From the NCBI RefSeq assembly GCF_900091625.1, contig NZ_FMIC01000002.1, forward strand, positions 5,642,001 to 5,706,000: 64,000 nt of DNA, written 5' to 3'. Source of the DNA: Micromonospora peucetia. Its GTDB lineage: Bacteria; Actinomycetota; Actinomycetes; Mycobacteriales; Micromonosporaceae. Below the pieces are notes generated by a model. That model was not told the origin of the DNA and made no database searches. It worked only from the letters and a program-made list of their open reading frames with translations. Of the stretch, positions 18,651 to 28,162 are shown piece by piece. Positions within the stretch are counted from its first letter, which is position 1. The number at the start of each line of letters is the position of its first letter. A program made the position numbers and the translations under genes.

Positions 18651-20125
18651 CCGAAATCCTGGCCACCCGCCAGAGCCTCACCCTCGCCCCCGATCCCCGA
18701 CGGGTCATCGTCAAGCTCTTCGTCCCGGGAGAGGACGCCGCGGTGGCGCGCACCCGCGCGCACGACCTCGTCGACCGGATCGCGGGCCTCGCCGCCGACG
18801 AGACGCAGATCCTGCTCCGACGGACCCTGCACGACTTCGGCGACCGGCACCGCGACCTGGAAGACACCTTCCAGCACCACTACGAACTCGTCCGGCACCG
18901 GGTCGCCGGCGCCCGGCAGCTCTCCCCCACCGCCCGGCTGTTGGTGGGCGCCTACTTCAGCCACGAGTACGCCGTCGAGGCCGCCGCGCTGTGCAACCCG
19001 TCCATGGTGGCCCACCCCGACCAGTCCGTGCTGCGGCCCGGGCAACTGCGGGTCGCGGTCAGCCTGCGCCAGATCGGTGAGGGCCACCTCTCCTCCATCG
19101 GGTTCGCCAGCGCCGTGCTGGGACCCGGGAACCGCCTCGCCGTGCAGGGGCGGTCGGGACCACTGGTGAGCGGCCGACGCGGCCACGTCCGACAGCGACG
19201 GGACCTGCTCGCCGCCGGGCTACGCGAGGAGGGCTGGGACAACGAGGTCTGCGCCAGCGTGCTGGCCGCCCTGCCGGAACACTACGACGAGGCCGGCTTC
19301 GAACGGGTACTGGCCGCCCTGCCGCCCGACCTGTTCTACCGCAACACCACGCCGGACACCCTGGAACAGTTGCGCCGGCTCTCCGCGGCCAGCTATGCCG
19401 TCGCCTTCCCGGCCGACACCCTCCTGCATGAGCGGGTGCTCTGGCCGGCCACCGCGGCGGAGAGCAACGGCATGGAGGACGCCCGGTTCGTCAGGTTCGT
19501 CGATGACGCCGGCGCCCCGACGTACCAGGCGACGTACACCGCCTACGACGGTCGGCGGATCGCCCCTCGCAGGTTGGCCAGCGACGATCTGGGTCACTTC
19601 CGGATCGATCCGATGCGCGGGCCGGGCGCCCGGAACAAGGGTATGGCGCTCTTTCCCCGGAGCGTCGATGGCCGGCACCTGGCGCTCTGCCGCTCCGACG
19701 GCGAGACCATCGGCCTGACCGTACTGGCCGACGACAACACCTGGCGGGCCCCGGTGCCGCTGCACGGGCCGCGCCGCAGTTGGGAGTTGATCCAGGTCGG
19801 CAACTGCGGATCGCCCATCGAGACCGCAGCGGGCTGGTTGGTGCTCACCCACGGCGTCGGCCCGATGCGCCGCTACGCCATCGGGGCCCTGCTGCTCGAC
19901 CTGCACCAACCGGAGCGGGTGATCGCCGAGCTGCCGGGGGCGCTGCTGGTCCCCGACGACACTGAACGCGATGGGTACGTGCCCAACGTCGTCTACTCCT
20001 GCGGCGGCCTGCTCCACGGCGACCTGCTCTGGCTGCCGTACGGCGCCAGCGACGCCCGGGTCGGCTTCGCCACCGTGCCTCTCGACGCGCTCGTCGAGGC
20101 GATGGTCAGGCACCGGTCCGGCTGA
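18647..20125 (+). CDS. GH130-family glycosidase/phosphorylase
   Basis: A 492-aa enzyme whose residues about 150-480 form the GH130 five-bladed propeller: NGMEDARFVRF (with the family catalytic Asp), NKGMALFPR, DGETIGLT, GSPIETAAGWLVLTHGVGP and VPNVVYSCGG. The family phosphorylyses or hydrolyses beta-mannosides. An N-terminal helical region of about 150 residues (HHYELVRHRVAG, LLVGAYFSHEY) marks a long GH130 subtype. The GTG at 18647 overlaps the toroid gene stop. The pairing with two GT4 genes suggests a synthesis-and-turnover module for a mannose-containing glycan. Confidence 0.85.
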   Translation: MTEILATRQSLTLAPDPRRVIVKLFVPGEDAAVARTRAHDLVDRIAGLAADETQILLRRTLHDFGDRHRDLEDTFQHHYELVRHRVAGARQLSPTARLLVGAYFSHEYAVEAAALCNPSMVAHPDQSVLRPGQLRVAVSLRQIGEGHLSSIGFASAVLGPGNRLAVQGRSGPLVSGRRGHVRQRRDLLAAGLREEGWDNEVCASVLAALPEHYDEAGFERVLAALPPDLFYRNTTPDTLEQLRRLSAASYAVAFPADTLLHERVLWPATAAESNGMEDARFVRFVDDAGAPTYQATYTAYDGRRIAPRRLASDDLGHFRIDPMRGPGARNKGMALFPRSVDGRHLALCRSDGETIGLTVLADDNTWRAPVPLHGPRRSWELIQVGNCGSPIETAAGWLVLTHGVGPMRRYAIGALLLDLHQPERVIAELPGALLVPDDTERDGYVPNVVYSCGGLLHGDLLWLPYGASDARVGFATVPLDALVEAMVRHRSG

Positions 20126-20345
20126 TCCGCCACGAGACCACCCTGACGCGTTCCTGGAACGGAGTGCTCCGGTGGCCGAATCCGGCGGTTGCGCGGCGAC
20201 GATCCGGGGCAAGGGCTCCGCCGCTCCTTGGGCTGATGAGCAGACGTGAGATGCGCCGACGCCGGTGCGGTGCGTACAGTTCCGGGTCGGACTTGGCATG
20301 GGCCGGGGAGATCCGGCGCGGGGAACGGGACGAGACAGCGACGGC

Positions 20346-21797
20346 ATGGCAGCGGACAAGACTACCGAAACAGACCACGACGGCATCGACTCGAGCCAGC
20401 TGGAGATCTGTCTCAGCGTTTTCGAGGCGTTGGAGGACCTGCCTCCCGACCACCCCGACGTGGTGCGGATGCAGCGGGCCACCGCGCGGCTCTACAAGGT
20501 GATCAAGCAGCGTCGGCGCGAGGAACGGCGGGACGCCCTCGCGGCGGCCGACCACGCGGTGACGTCGGCCACCGCCACCGGCGCCCCGGGCCGGATCGAC
20601 GACGAGACCCAGGGGATCCCGCTCGCCTCCCCCACCGAGGGCACCACGGCCGGCTTCCTGCACAACCCGCGCGGCTGCTACGTCTGCAAGCAGCGCTACC
20701 GCGAGGTGGACGCCTTCTACCACCAGCTCTGCCCGCCCTGCGCGGCACTGAACCGGGAGCGCCGCGACGCCCGTACCGACCTGACCGGCCGGCGGGCGCT
20801 GCTCACCGGGGGCCGGGCGAAGATCGGCATGTACATCGCGCTGCGACTGCTGCGCGACGGCGCGCACACCACGGTGACCACCCGGTTCCCGCACGACGCG
20901 GTCCGCCGGTTCGCCGCGATGCCGGACAGCGGGGACTGGCTGCACCGCCTGCGGGTCGTCGGGATCGACCTGCGCGACCCCGCTCAGGTGATCGCCCTCG
21001 CCGACTCGGTCAGCGAGCAGGGGCCACTCGACATCCTGATCAACAACGCGGCGCAGACCGTCCGCCGCACCCCCGGGGCGTACGCGCAGCTCATCGCCGC
21101 CGAGGCGGCGGCCCTGCCGGAGGGACCGCTGCCGGAGATCGTCACGTTCGCCAAGCCGGCCGGCCGGGACGACCCGGCGGGCAGCCTGACCGCCGCGCCC
21201 GCGCTCACCCCGCACGCGCTCACCGCGCTGGCGCTGACCAGCGGCTCCGCCTCACCGGAACGGATCGCGGCGGCCACCGCCATCGACGCCGGCGGCCTGG
21301 TGCCGGACCTCGACCCGGTCAACAGTTGGGTGCAGCGGGTGCACGAGGTGGACCCGGTGGAGTTGCTCGAAGTGCAACTGTGCAACGTGACGGCGCCGTT
21401 CGTGCTGGTCAGCCGGCTGCGACCGGCGATGGCCGCGGCGAGCGCCCGGCGCAGGTACGTGGTGAACGTGTCGGCGATGGAGGGCCAGTTCGGCCGCGGC
21501 TACAAGGGGCCGGGGCACCCACACACCAACATGGCCAAGGCCGCGCTGAACATGCTGACCCGCACCAGCGCCCAGGAGATGCTGACCGACGGCATCCTGA
21601 TGACCAGCGTCGACACCGGCTGGATCACCGACGAGCGGCCCCACCCGACGAAGATGCGGCTCGCGGATGAGGGCTTCCACGCCCCGCTGGACCTGGTCGA
21701 CGGCGCGGCCCGGGTGTACGACCCGATCGTCCGTGGTGAGCAGGGCGAAGACCTCTACGGCTGCTTCTTGAAGGACTACGCGCCCTGCGCCTGGTGA
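20346..21797 (+). CDS. Zinc-ribbon SDR-family oxidoreductase lacking the usual catalytic Tyr
   Basis: A 483-aa protein. An acidic helical N-terminus (about 1-110) leads to a Cys4 zinc ribbon, CYVCKQRYREVDAFYHQLCPPC in two halves CYVC and CPPC. An SDR Rossmann domain follows (GRRALLTGGRAKIGMYIA, LDILINNAAQTVRR, YVVNVSAMEGQF). Where classical SDRs have YxxxK, this has TNMAK, so the Tyr is Thr; the Ser is present. A 100-residue insertion follows NNAAQ. ATG 20346 was chosen as the last start before the conserved acidic segment. Function unknown; either altered chemistry or a binding protein. Confidence 0.78.
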   Translation: MAADKTTETDHDGIDSSQLEICLSVFEALEDLPPDHPDVVRMQRATARLYKVIKQRRREERRDALAAADHAVTSATATGAPGRIDDETQGIPLASPTEGTTAGFLHNPRGCYVCKQRYREVDAFYHQLCPPCAALNRERRDARTDLTGRRALLTGGRAKIGMYIALRLLRDGAHTTVTTRFPHDAVRRFAAMPDSGDWLHRLRVVGIDLRDPAQVIALADSVSEQGPLDILINNAAQTVRRTPGAYAQLIAAEAAALPEGPLPEIVTFAKPAGRDDPAGSLTAAPALTPHALTALALTSGSASPERIAAATAIDAGGLVPDLDPVNSWVQRVHEVDPVELLEVQLCNVTAPFVLVSRLRPAMAAASARRRYVVNVSAMEGQFGRGYKGPGHPHTNMAKAALNMLTRTSAQEMLTDGILMTSVDTGWITDERPHPTKMRLADEGFHAPLDLVDGAARVYDPIVRGEQGEDLYGCFLKDYAPCAW

Positions 21798-21914
21798 GCA
21801 GCGCGTCCACCCTCCGTCACCCCGATCCGAGGCTATTGCCAATCTTCGATGCGCCATGTAAAAGTTCTTCACTGAAATCAACCTCGTGTAAAGAATCCTT
21901 CGAGGGAGACCGGG

Positions 21915-23177
21915 ATGAGAAGAACCACCACATGGCTGTTGAGCCTCGCCACCGCGGCGGGGCTCACCATCACGCTCGGATCGGCGGCCGTGGCAGAACA
22001 GGCGATGACCGCGCAGCCACCGGTCTCGGCGGCGGCTGCCGTCGGGCCGCAGCCCGGCACCTTCGTCGGTAAGGGCTTCGACACCTGCACCGCCCCGTCG
22101 CAGTCGGCGATGAACGCCTGGCGTACCAGCTCGCCGTACCGCGCGGTGGGCATCTACATCAGCGGGGCCAGCCGCACGTGCGCGCAGCCCAACCTGACCC
22201 CGACCTGGGTCACCAACCAGACCGCCAACGGCTGGCGGCTGATCCCCATCGAGCTCGGCTACCAGGCGCCCTGCGGCACCCGCGCGCCGAAGATGTCCGC
22301 CGACCCCGGCACCGCGCGGTCGCAGGGCCGGACCGCGGCCACCAGCGCCGCCAACGCCGCGACGGCGCTGGGCATCGGGGCCGGCAGCACCATCTACAAC
22401 GACATCGAGCAGTACCCGACGACCACGGCGTGCCGCGCCGCGGTGCTGTCGTTCCTGTCCGGCTGGGTCGAGCAGCTGCACACCCGGGGCTACCTGGCCG
22501 GAATGTACTCCAGCGGATCATCCGGCATCAGGGACGTCTGCCTCGAGTACAACAACCCGAGCTACATCAGGCTGGACCAGATCTGGATCGCCTGGTGGAA
22601 CGGCGTGGCCGACACCGACGCCGGCTCCTACTGCTCCGACGCGTACTACGCGAACCACCAGCGGCTGCACCAGTACGCCGGGGACGTGACGGAGACCTGG
22701 GGCGGCGTGACGATGAAGATCGACCGCAACTACCTGGACGTGAGCACGTCCCAGCAGCCGCCGCAGCAGTGGAGCACCACCATCGACAACACCACGGCCG
22801 GCGGGTTCACCGCGGGCGCGGCGTGGAGCACGTCGGCGTACTCCGCCCAGCGGTACGGCACGGACTACCGGTTCGCGAACCCGACGACGGCCAGTGACGT
22901 CGCCTGGTACCGGGCGAACGTCCCGGCGACCGGAAGCTACGAGGTCTCGGTCTGGTATCCCGCCGACGCCGGATACAACGACCGGACGCCGTACCTCGTC
23001 GCCACCACCTCGGGCAACCAGTCGGTGACGGTCAACCAGCGCGTCAACGGCGGACGATGGACGTCGATCGGCGTGTTCACCCTCGCTGCCGGCGACGGCA
23101 ACAAGGTCGGGGTGAGCCGCTGGACCGCCGGCAGCGGCTACGTGGTCGCCGACGCGGTACGGATCACCCGGATGTGA
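21915..23177 (+). CDS. Secreted DUF1906 (Rv2525c-like) protein with golvesin-type C-terminal domain
   Basis: A 420-aa exported protein. Signal peptide of about 28 residues (MRRTTTWLLSLATAAGLTITL, cut near AVAE). Residues about 45-265 are a DUF1906 glycoside-hydrolase-like TIM barrel: GKGFDTCTAPSQSAMNAW, AVGIYISG, IYNDIEQYP (acidic pair), YLAGMYSSGSS, IWIAWWNG. Residues about 290-420 resemble the golvesin C-terminal beta-sandwich (DYRFANP, SYEVSVWYPADAGYN, VADAVRITR). The mycobacterial homologue affects the cell envelope, so an envelope glycan target is plausible. Upstream 21,850-21,905 is AT-rich with two TGTAAA motifs. Confidence 0.88.
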   Translation: MRRTTTWLLSLATAAGLTITLGSAAVAEQAMTAQPPVSAAAAVGPQPGTFVGKGFDTCTAPSQSAMNAWRTSSPYRAVGIYISGASRTCAQPNLTPTWVTNQTANGWRLIPIELGYQAPCGTRAPKMSADPGTARSQGRTAATSAANAATALGIGAGSTIYNDIEQYPTTTACRAAVLSFLSGWVEQLHTRGYLAGMYSSGSSGIRDVCLEYNNPSYIRLDQIWIAWWNGVADTDAGSYCSDAYYANHQRLHQYAGDVTETWGGVTMKIDRNYLDVSTSQQPPQQWSTTIDNTTAGGFTAGAAWSTSAYSAQRYGTDYRFANPTTASDVAWYRANVPATGSYEVSVWYPADAGYNDRTPYLVATTSGNQSVTVNQRVNGGRWTSIGVFTLAAGDGNKVGVSRWTAGSGYVVADAVRITRM

Positions 23178-23319
23178 CCTGACGCCCGCCCGACAGGTGG
23201 GAACGGGGCGTCGCCGGTGCGTACGAGTCACCGCTGGCGGCGCCCCGCTGCGGCGTCCGATGCCGGCGCCGACCTCCGCAGGGGCCGCCGTTCGCACTCC
23301 GCCACCGTGGATGAGGGTG

Positions 23320-23625
23320 CTAGAGGTGGCAGTCCGGGTAGTTCTCGCCCAGCTGGATCTCGGCCCGCACGGCGAACTCGCGCAGCTTGGCCATCGCCTC
23401 GGCCGGCCCGCCGGTGGCCTGCACCATCGCCGACTGCGCCAGGATGATCAGCGCCTCGACCGCCTCCTGCGGCCGAGGGTTGACCAGAGCCGCGACCTGG
23501 GCCATGTCATCGTCGAAGTAGGCCAGCAGGATCCGGCTCGCGAGCCCGAAGGTCCGGGCGGTGTCCCGCGACAGGTCGCTCGCGCCGTCCGACACCACGT
23601 CCCACTCCCCTTCTCCACCACTCAT
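23320..23625 (-). CDS. Small hypothetical protein
   Basis: A 101-aa predicted soluble helical protein (DTARTFGLASRILLAYFDDDMAQV, AVEALIILAQSAMV, AEAMAKLREFAVRAEIQ). Not recognised. Codon pattern looks real and the body is helix-rich. The start is uncertain: GTG codons at 23598/23595 have a better ribosome site (GGGGAG) than the ATG at 23625. It is divergent from lacI and shares its 215-bp regulatory region, which contains an operator-like site. Confidence 0.6.
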   Translation of the reverse strand: MSGGEGEWDVVSDGASDLSRDTARTFGLASRILLAYFDDDMAQVAALVNPRPQEAVEALIILAQSAMVQATGGPAEAMAKLREFAVRAEIQLGENYPDCHL

Positions 23626-23696
23626 GGCACCCCGGGCACGAGCAGACGGACGCCGTCAGCGGCTCGCGTGACTCCATCGAGGCGCGGGGCCATGGT

Positions 23697-23735
23697 GCCT
23701 GAGAAATCGATTCCCTGCCATATAGGATCTCAGGC
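23697..23735. promoter_or_regulatory. LacI-type operator and surrounding inverted repeat upstream of lacI
   Basis: The core AATCGATT (23705-23712) within GAAATCGATTCC matches the paired operators at 37.3-37.4 kb. It is enclosed by an 8-bp inverted repeat GCCTGAGA/TCTCAGGC. A possible -10 TATAGG follows at about 23721. It probably mediates autoregulation of the LacI-type gene and perhaps control of the small divergent gene. Confidence 0.65.
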
Positions 23736-23840
23736 TAACCACTCTCGGATGGTGGGCCGCGACGGACGGTGGCGCTCCTACGGCCGCTTTCGGGGATCCG
23801 ACGCGGGACTGGGCGCAAGACACCGACAGGGGACGGCCGC

Positions 23841-24893
23841 ATGACGACCATCTATGACGTGGCTCGGATGGCCGGAGTCTCGGCGGCGACAGTGTCCAGG
23901 GTGCTCAACGGGCACTCGTCGGTGGATCCGGACCTGGCGGCGCGGGTACGCCAGGCGATGCTCGACCTGGACTACCGGCCCAACGCGGTGGCCCGCAGCC
24001 TGCGCCGGCAGCGCACCAGTCTCTGGGCGGTGATCATCTCCGACATCGGCAACCCGTTCTTCACCTCGCTGGTGCGCGGCATCGAGGACGTGGCGCAGGA
24101 GGCGGGCTTCTCGGTGGTCCTCTGCAACGGCGACGAGGATCCCGACAAGGAGACCCGTTACGTGACCGCCGCCCTGACCGAGCGGATGGCCGGCGTGATC
24201 ATCTCCCCGTCGGGGCGACCGACCCTGATCAACCGGCTCACCGAGGCCGGGATGCCGGTCGTGGCCATCGACCGGCAGCCCCACGGCGTGGCCGTCGACA
24301 CCGTGCTCGTGGACAACGTCCACGGGGCCGAGACGGCCACCGCCCACCTCGTCGACAGCGGCTACCGCCGGATCGCCTGCATCACCGGACCACGTCGGAT
24401 CTCCACCGCAGTGCAGCGGCTACGCGGCTACCAGCAGGCCCTGCGCGCCTCCGGCCGGACCGTGCCGGAAGACCTGATCCGGTACGCCGACTTCCGGGAG
24501 GACGGCGGCTACCGGGCCATGGCGTCCCTGCTGAACGCCGCCGAGCCACCGGACGCGGTCTTCGTCGCCAACAACCTGATGACGGTGGGCGCGGTGGAGT
24601 GCCTCGTCGACACCGGCGTCGTCGTTCCCACCCGGTGCGGCGTGGTCGGGTTCGACGACATCCCCTGGGCCCATCTGGTCCGGCCCTCGTTGAGCACCGT
24701 CGCGCAGCCCACGTACGACCTGGGGCGGGCTGCGGCGACGCTGCTCACCGAGCGGATCGCCAACCCCGCGAAGGCCTCCTCGACCGTGACCCTGCGGACG
24801 ACCCTGCGGGTGCGTGAGAGTTCGGTCCGCTCCCTCCCCCAGCCGAACGGGCAGCTCGCGGACGGCCGGGTCGGGCCCGCCCGGGCCCGGTGA
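23841..24893 (+). CDS. LacI-family transcriptional repressor
   Basis: A 350-aa regulator. HTH and hinge lie at residues 2-57 (TTIYDVARMAGVSAATVSRVL, NAVARSLR). The periplasmic-binding-protein-like sensor domain follows (WAVIISDIGNPFFTSLVRGIED, VDNVHGAETATAHLVDSGYRRIACI, GVVGFDDIPWAHLVRPSLSTV), consistent with a sugar or sugar-phosphate inducer. The ATG at 23841 is the canonical family start; an upstream ATG in frame is not needed. It is convergent with the sugar operon. The AATCGATT operators at 23.7, 37.29 and 37.42 kb suggest it controls itself, the operon and the divergent secreted-enzyme genes. Confidence 0.92.
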   Translation: MTTIYDVARMAGVSAATVSRVLNGHSSVDPDLAARVRQAMLDLDYRPNAVARSLRRQRTSLWAVIISDIGNPFFTSLVRGIEDVAQEAGFSVVLCNGDEDPDKETRYVTAALTERMAGVIISPSGRPTLINRLTEAGMPVVAIDRQPHGVAVDTVLVDNVHGAETATAHLVDSGYRRIACITGPRRISTAVQRLRGYQQALRASGRTVPEDLIRYADFREDGGYRAMASLLNAAEPPDAVFVANNLMTVGAVECLVDTGVVVPTRCGVVGFDDIPWAHLVRPSLSTVAQPTYDLGRAAATLLTERIANPAKASSTVTLRTTLRVRESSVRSLPQPNGQLADGRVGPARAR

Positions 24894-24947
24894 GCCGGCC
24901 GCGATCGGCCTCCGTCCAGCGCCCGAGCGGGGACACCTGCCCCGGCA

Positions 24948-26582
24948 TCACAGCGCGACGTCACCGCACAGGTGCACCCGCACCCCGAGGGCGTCGAGCA
25001 TCGCGGCCTTGACCCGCAGGGCACGGTCGGCGGCACCGGCGTCGGTGGCATAGACCACGTTGAGGTGATTGGCCCGGTGCCGGGCCATCAACTGGTCGCG
25101 GCCCACGCCGTGCAGCACCGCGTGCATGATCGGCCACTGCGGGGTGGTGGCCTGGAGCCGACGCTGCGTCTCGGCGGCCGGCAACTCCACCACGGTGCCC
25201 CGGCCCAGGTCGACGTGCAGCACCCCGTCCATGATGAAGATCCGCGACCAGACGATCTCGCCCGGCCGGGAGACACCGCTCAGGGTTCCCCCGCCCAACG
25301 GGAAGTACATCGGCGGCTGCCGCATGCTGTACGACCGGTCGTAGCCGCCGTTGTGCGACGCGGGGACCGAGCCGGAGATCTCGAACACCCAGACGAAGTC
25401 CGGCCCGTACTGCTCCCCCCAGCGGATGTCGTGCAGGGTGGTGGCCGGGTCCATCCCCATCGCGGTCCAGATCCGGTTGGTGACCAGCGAGTCCACCGCG
25501 ACGCCCTCGTCGACCTCGTTGAAGTGCGGCAGGGCCAGTCCCGGATAGAGCTCGCGGGAGGCGTCCCGGCTGGTGACCGGCGGCCGGGACACGTTGTTCA
25601 GCAGCCCCTCGGCCAGGTCACTCGCCGGCACCGTGTCCTTGAGCCCCTGCTGGTACTGGATGCCGACCGCGTCCAGGCCGAAGTCGTCGGCGATGCGCAA
25701 CGCGGCGACGTACATCTTGAACTGGCTGAGCAGTTGCGCGTCGGTCAGTTCGGTCGCCTCGTCGGTGCCGGTGTGGAAGGTCATGCCGGCGTCGTCGAGC
25801 CAGGCCCGCACCGCGTACGCCTCCTCGTCGGACACCCGCGACATCTCCGCGACCAGCGCGCTCTGCGACAGCCGCTCCTTGAACACACCGAGCGGGTTGA
25901 GCAGCTCGTCGTCGATGATCGCGTTGTACATGCCCATGCAGCCCTCGTCGAAGACGCCGATGACGGCCGGTCGGCGCCGCAACTCCCGAGCCAGCGCCAC
26001 GCCGAGCGCGACCTCCGGGTCGACCGGCAACGGCGGCAGGTCCCGCACGTGGCTCTCGTCGTGGACCACCTCGCCGGTCTCCAGCCAGGCCTTCAGTCCG
26101 TCGCGGGCCCACTCGTCGGTGAAGTCCTCGCTCCACAGCGCCGAGTACCGCACGCCCGCCTTGGTGAGGCTGCCGGCGAGGTTCAGCAGACCCACCAGGC
26201 CGGGGAACTCCCCGCTCCAGTTCGCCACCAGCAGGATCGGCCCACGATGGGCGCGCAGCCCGGCGAGCACGTGGTGGCTGTACTGCCACACCGCCTCCAC
26301 GACGACGAGCGGGGCGTCGAGGGGGATCCGCTGGAAGATCTCGATGCCGGCGCGCTGACTGTCGATGAAGCCGTGACCGGTGACGGCGTCCACCGGATGG
26401 GCCCGGCAGGTGTGCCAGCCCAGGGCGGTGACCGCGTCGGCGAAATCCGCCTCCAGGCGTTGCTGGGTCGGCCAACCGGTGACGTTCGCGCTCAGCCGCA
26501 GGTCGCCGCTGGCGACCGTGTAGACCGTCCGGGGGGCGGCGGCCGGCGGATCGACCAGCACCGGCATGGTGTAGTTGCTCAC
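24948..26582 (-). CDS. L-fucose/D-arabinose isomerase-like protein
   Basis: A 544-aa cytoplasmic aldose-ketose isomerase of the FucI/AraA superfamily: three-domain layout with [39 protein letters not shown] (Glu/Asp metal ligands typical of the active site), and [13 protein letters not shown]. Family members convert L-fucose to L-fuculose and D-arabinose to D-ribulose. No fuculose-phosphate aldolase gene is nearby, which favours D-arabinose or another pentose (inference). The GTG at 26582 overlaps the kinase stop (GTGA). It is the last gene of the seven-gene operon. Confidence 0.82.
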   Translation of the reverse strand: MSNYTMPVLVDPPAAAPRTVYTVASGDLRLSANVTGWPTQQRLEADFADAVTALGWHTCRAHPVDAVTGHGFIDSQRAGIEIFQRIPLDAPLVVVEAVWQYSHHVLAGLRAHRGPILLVANWSGEFPGLVGLLNLAGSLTKAGVRYSALWSEDFTDEWARDGLKAWLETGEVVHDESHVRDLPPLPVDPEVALGVALARELRRRPAVIGVFDEGCMGMYNAIIDDELLNPLGVFKERLSQSALVAEMSRVSDEEAYAVRAWLDDAGMTFHTGTDEATELTDAQLLSQFKMYVAALRIADDFGLDAVGIQYQQGLKDTVPASDLAEGLLNNVSRPPVTSRDASRELYPGLALPHFNEVDEGVAVDSLVTNRIWTAMGMDPATTLHDIRWGEQYGPDFVWVFEISGSVPASHNGGYDRSYSMRQPPMYFPLGGGTLSGVSRPGEIVWSRIFIMDGVLHVDLGRGTVVELPAAETQRRLQATTPQWPIMHAVLHGVGRDQLMARHRANHLNVVYATDAGAADRALRVKAAMLDALGVRVHLCGDVAL

Positions 26583-28111
26583 GGGTTGACTTCCTCCACT
26601 GGGTCGTCGGTGCCTGGCTGGGGCGTGGTCGCGAGACGTGCCTGTCGGGCGGCCAGCGCGTGGGCGACGGATTTCGAGCCGACGTACAGCTCCCGGTACA
26701 GCCGGTACAGCTCGTCGTAGTCGGCGGCGAGCGCCGGTCGTGGCGTACGGATCTCCCGGATCGGGTTCCACCGGTGGATGTCGACCCGCTCGACCGCGCC
26801 GGCGGCGAGGAACGCGGCGCCGTAGCTGGCACCGATGGTGACCGACGGGATGTGCTGCTCCCGGCCGGTGATGTCCGAGACGATCTGCGTCCAGAGGTCG
26901 CCCCGGGTGCCGCCGCCCACCGCCACGACGCGTCGGATGTCGCCGCCGGCCGCCTCGATCGTCTCGATGTTGTGACGCACCCCCAGCCCGGTCGCCTCCA
27001 GCGCGGCCCGGTAGATGTCGCCCCGGTCGTGGGAGAGCGTCAGGCCGGCGATGACGCCACGGGCGTCCGGATCGAGCAGGGGCGTCCGCTCGCCGGCGAA
27101 GAACGGCAGCATGAGCAGGCCCCGCGCGCCCGGCCCGGACCGCGCGGCCAGCCGGAGGAGTTCGGGGTAGTCGGCGGCGTCGAACAACTCCCGCAGCCAT
27201 CCGGTGATCGCCCCGGAGGTCGCCATGCCGCCGGCCAGGTTGCGGGTGCCCGGCAGCGCGCCGACGGTGCCCCACAGCGACGGGCTGGTCAGCCGGTGCG
27301 GCACCGTGTGCACCAGGAACATGGTCGTGCCGTACATGAGCATCAGGTCGCCGACGCCCTGGGCGCCCACGCTGACCGCCTCCGACCAGGCGTCGATCGT
27401 GCCGGTGACGACCGGGGTGCCCGGCGACAGCCCGGTCGTCGCGGCGGCCTCGGCGGTGACCTGCCCGGCCACGTCGCCGGGCCACCGCAGTTCGGGCAGG
27501 TCCAGCTCCGGGGCGATCTCCTCGGCCCACGGGCGGTACCAGCCCTGGGCCGCGCTGTCGTACAGCGGGGTGCACTGGCTGGCCGAGTGCTGGTCGAGCA
27601 GGTATCGGCCGGTCAGCTGGAAGACCAGCCAGGAGCTCGGCATGAACAGCCGCCGGGCCCGGCCGAACAGCTCCGGCTCAGCGTCGGCGACCCAGGCGAC
27701 CTTCGCCCCCGCAGCCTGGGTCGACAGCGTCGAGCCGCACCGTCGCAGGATCTCCTCCGCGCCGAGGCGCTCGGTGAGCCGGGCGATCTGCGGCGTGGAG
27801 CGGGTGTCCACGCCGTACAGGATGGCCGGTCGCAGGGGCGTGCCGCCGCCGTCGGTGAGCAGCACGCACGGCCCCATCCCGCTGACCCCGACCGCCACGA
27901 CGTGGGCGTCACCGGGGGCGAGCAGGTCCCGGGTCAGGGCGACGAACTCGTCCCACCAGATCCGGCCGTCCATCTCCACCCAGCCGGGTCGCGGCCGGTC
28001 CACCCGGTGCTCCCGGACGCTGGAGCGCAGCACGCGCCCGGACAGGTCGACGAGGACGCCCTTGCTGCTGGACGTGCCGATGTCGACCCCGAGCACCGCC
28101 GTCACCGTCAT
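26579..28111 (-). CDS. FGGY-family carbohydrate kinase
   Basis: A 510-aa sugar kinase. N-terminal ATP phosphate-1 motif [20 protein letters not shown]; substrate-domain motifs [13 protein letters not shown] and [11 protein letters not shown]; catalytic Asp in [15 protein letters not shown]-terminal FGGY signature region [14 protein letters not shown] and adenosine motif [19 protein letters not shown]. Xylulokinase/ribulokinase-like, phosphorylating a ketose. With the isomerase encoded next it would give D-ribulose 5-phosphate if the substrate is D-arabinose; this is inference. Starts 51 bp after the binding-protein gene. Confidence 0.9.
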   Translation of the reverse strand: MTVTAVLGVDIGTSSSKGVLVDLSGRVLRSSVREHRVDRPRPGWVEMDGRIWWDEFVALTRDLLAPGDAHVVAVGVSGMGPCVLLTDGGGTPLRPAILYGVDTRSTPQIARLTERLGAEEILRRCGSTLSTQAAGAKVAWVADAEPELFGRARRLFMPSSWLVFQLTGRYLLDQHSASQCTPLYDSAAQGWYRPWAEEIAPELDLPELRWPGDVAGQVTAEAAATTGLSPGTPVVTGTIDAWSEAVSVGAQGVGDLMLMYGTTMFLVHTVPHRLTSPSLWGTVGALPGTRNLAGGMATSGAITGWLRELFDAADYPELLRLAARSGPGARGLLMLPFFAGERTPLLDPDARGVIAGLTLSHDRGDIYRAALEATGLGVRHNIETIEAAGGDIRRVVAVGGGTRGDLWTQIVSDITGREQHIPSVTIGASYGAAFLAAGAVERVDIHRWNPIREIRTPRPALAADYDELYRLYRELYVGSKSVAHALAARQARLATTPQPGTDDPVEEVNP

Positions 28112-28162
28112 GTCAGATCTCCCCAGGTCGGGCTCGGCCGTCGGGCCTTGCCGGGTCGGTGC

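Noticed and set aside
24894..24947. Possible terminator between lacI and the isomerase gene
   Set aside because: Only short stems (about 5 bp) are visible; too weak to call.
24948..28111. L-fucose catabolism as the primary assignment of the isomerase and kinase
   Set aside because: No fuculose-phosphate aldolase or GH29/GH95 fucosidase gene in the locus; kept as an alternative, not the main call.
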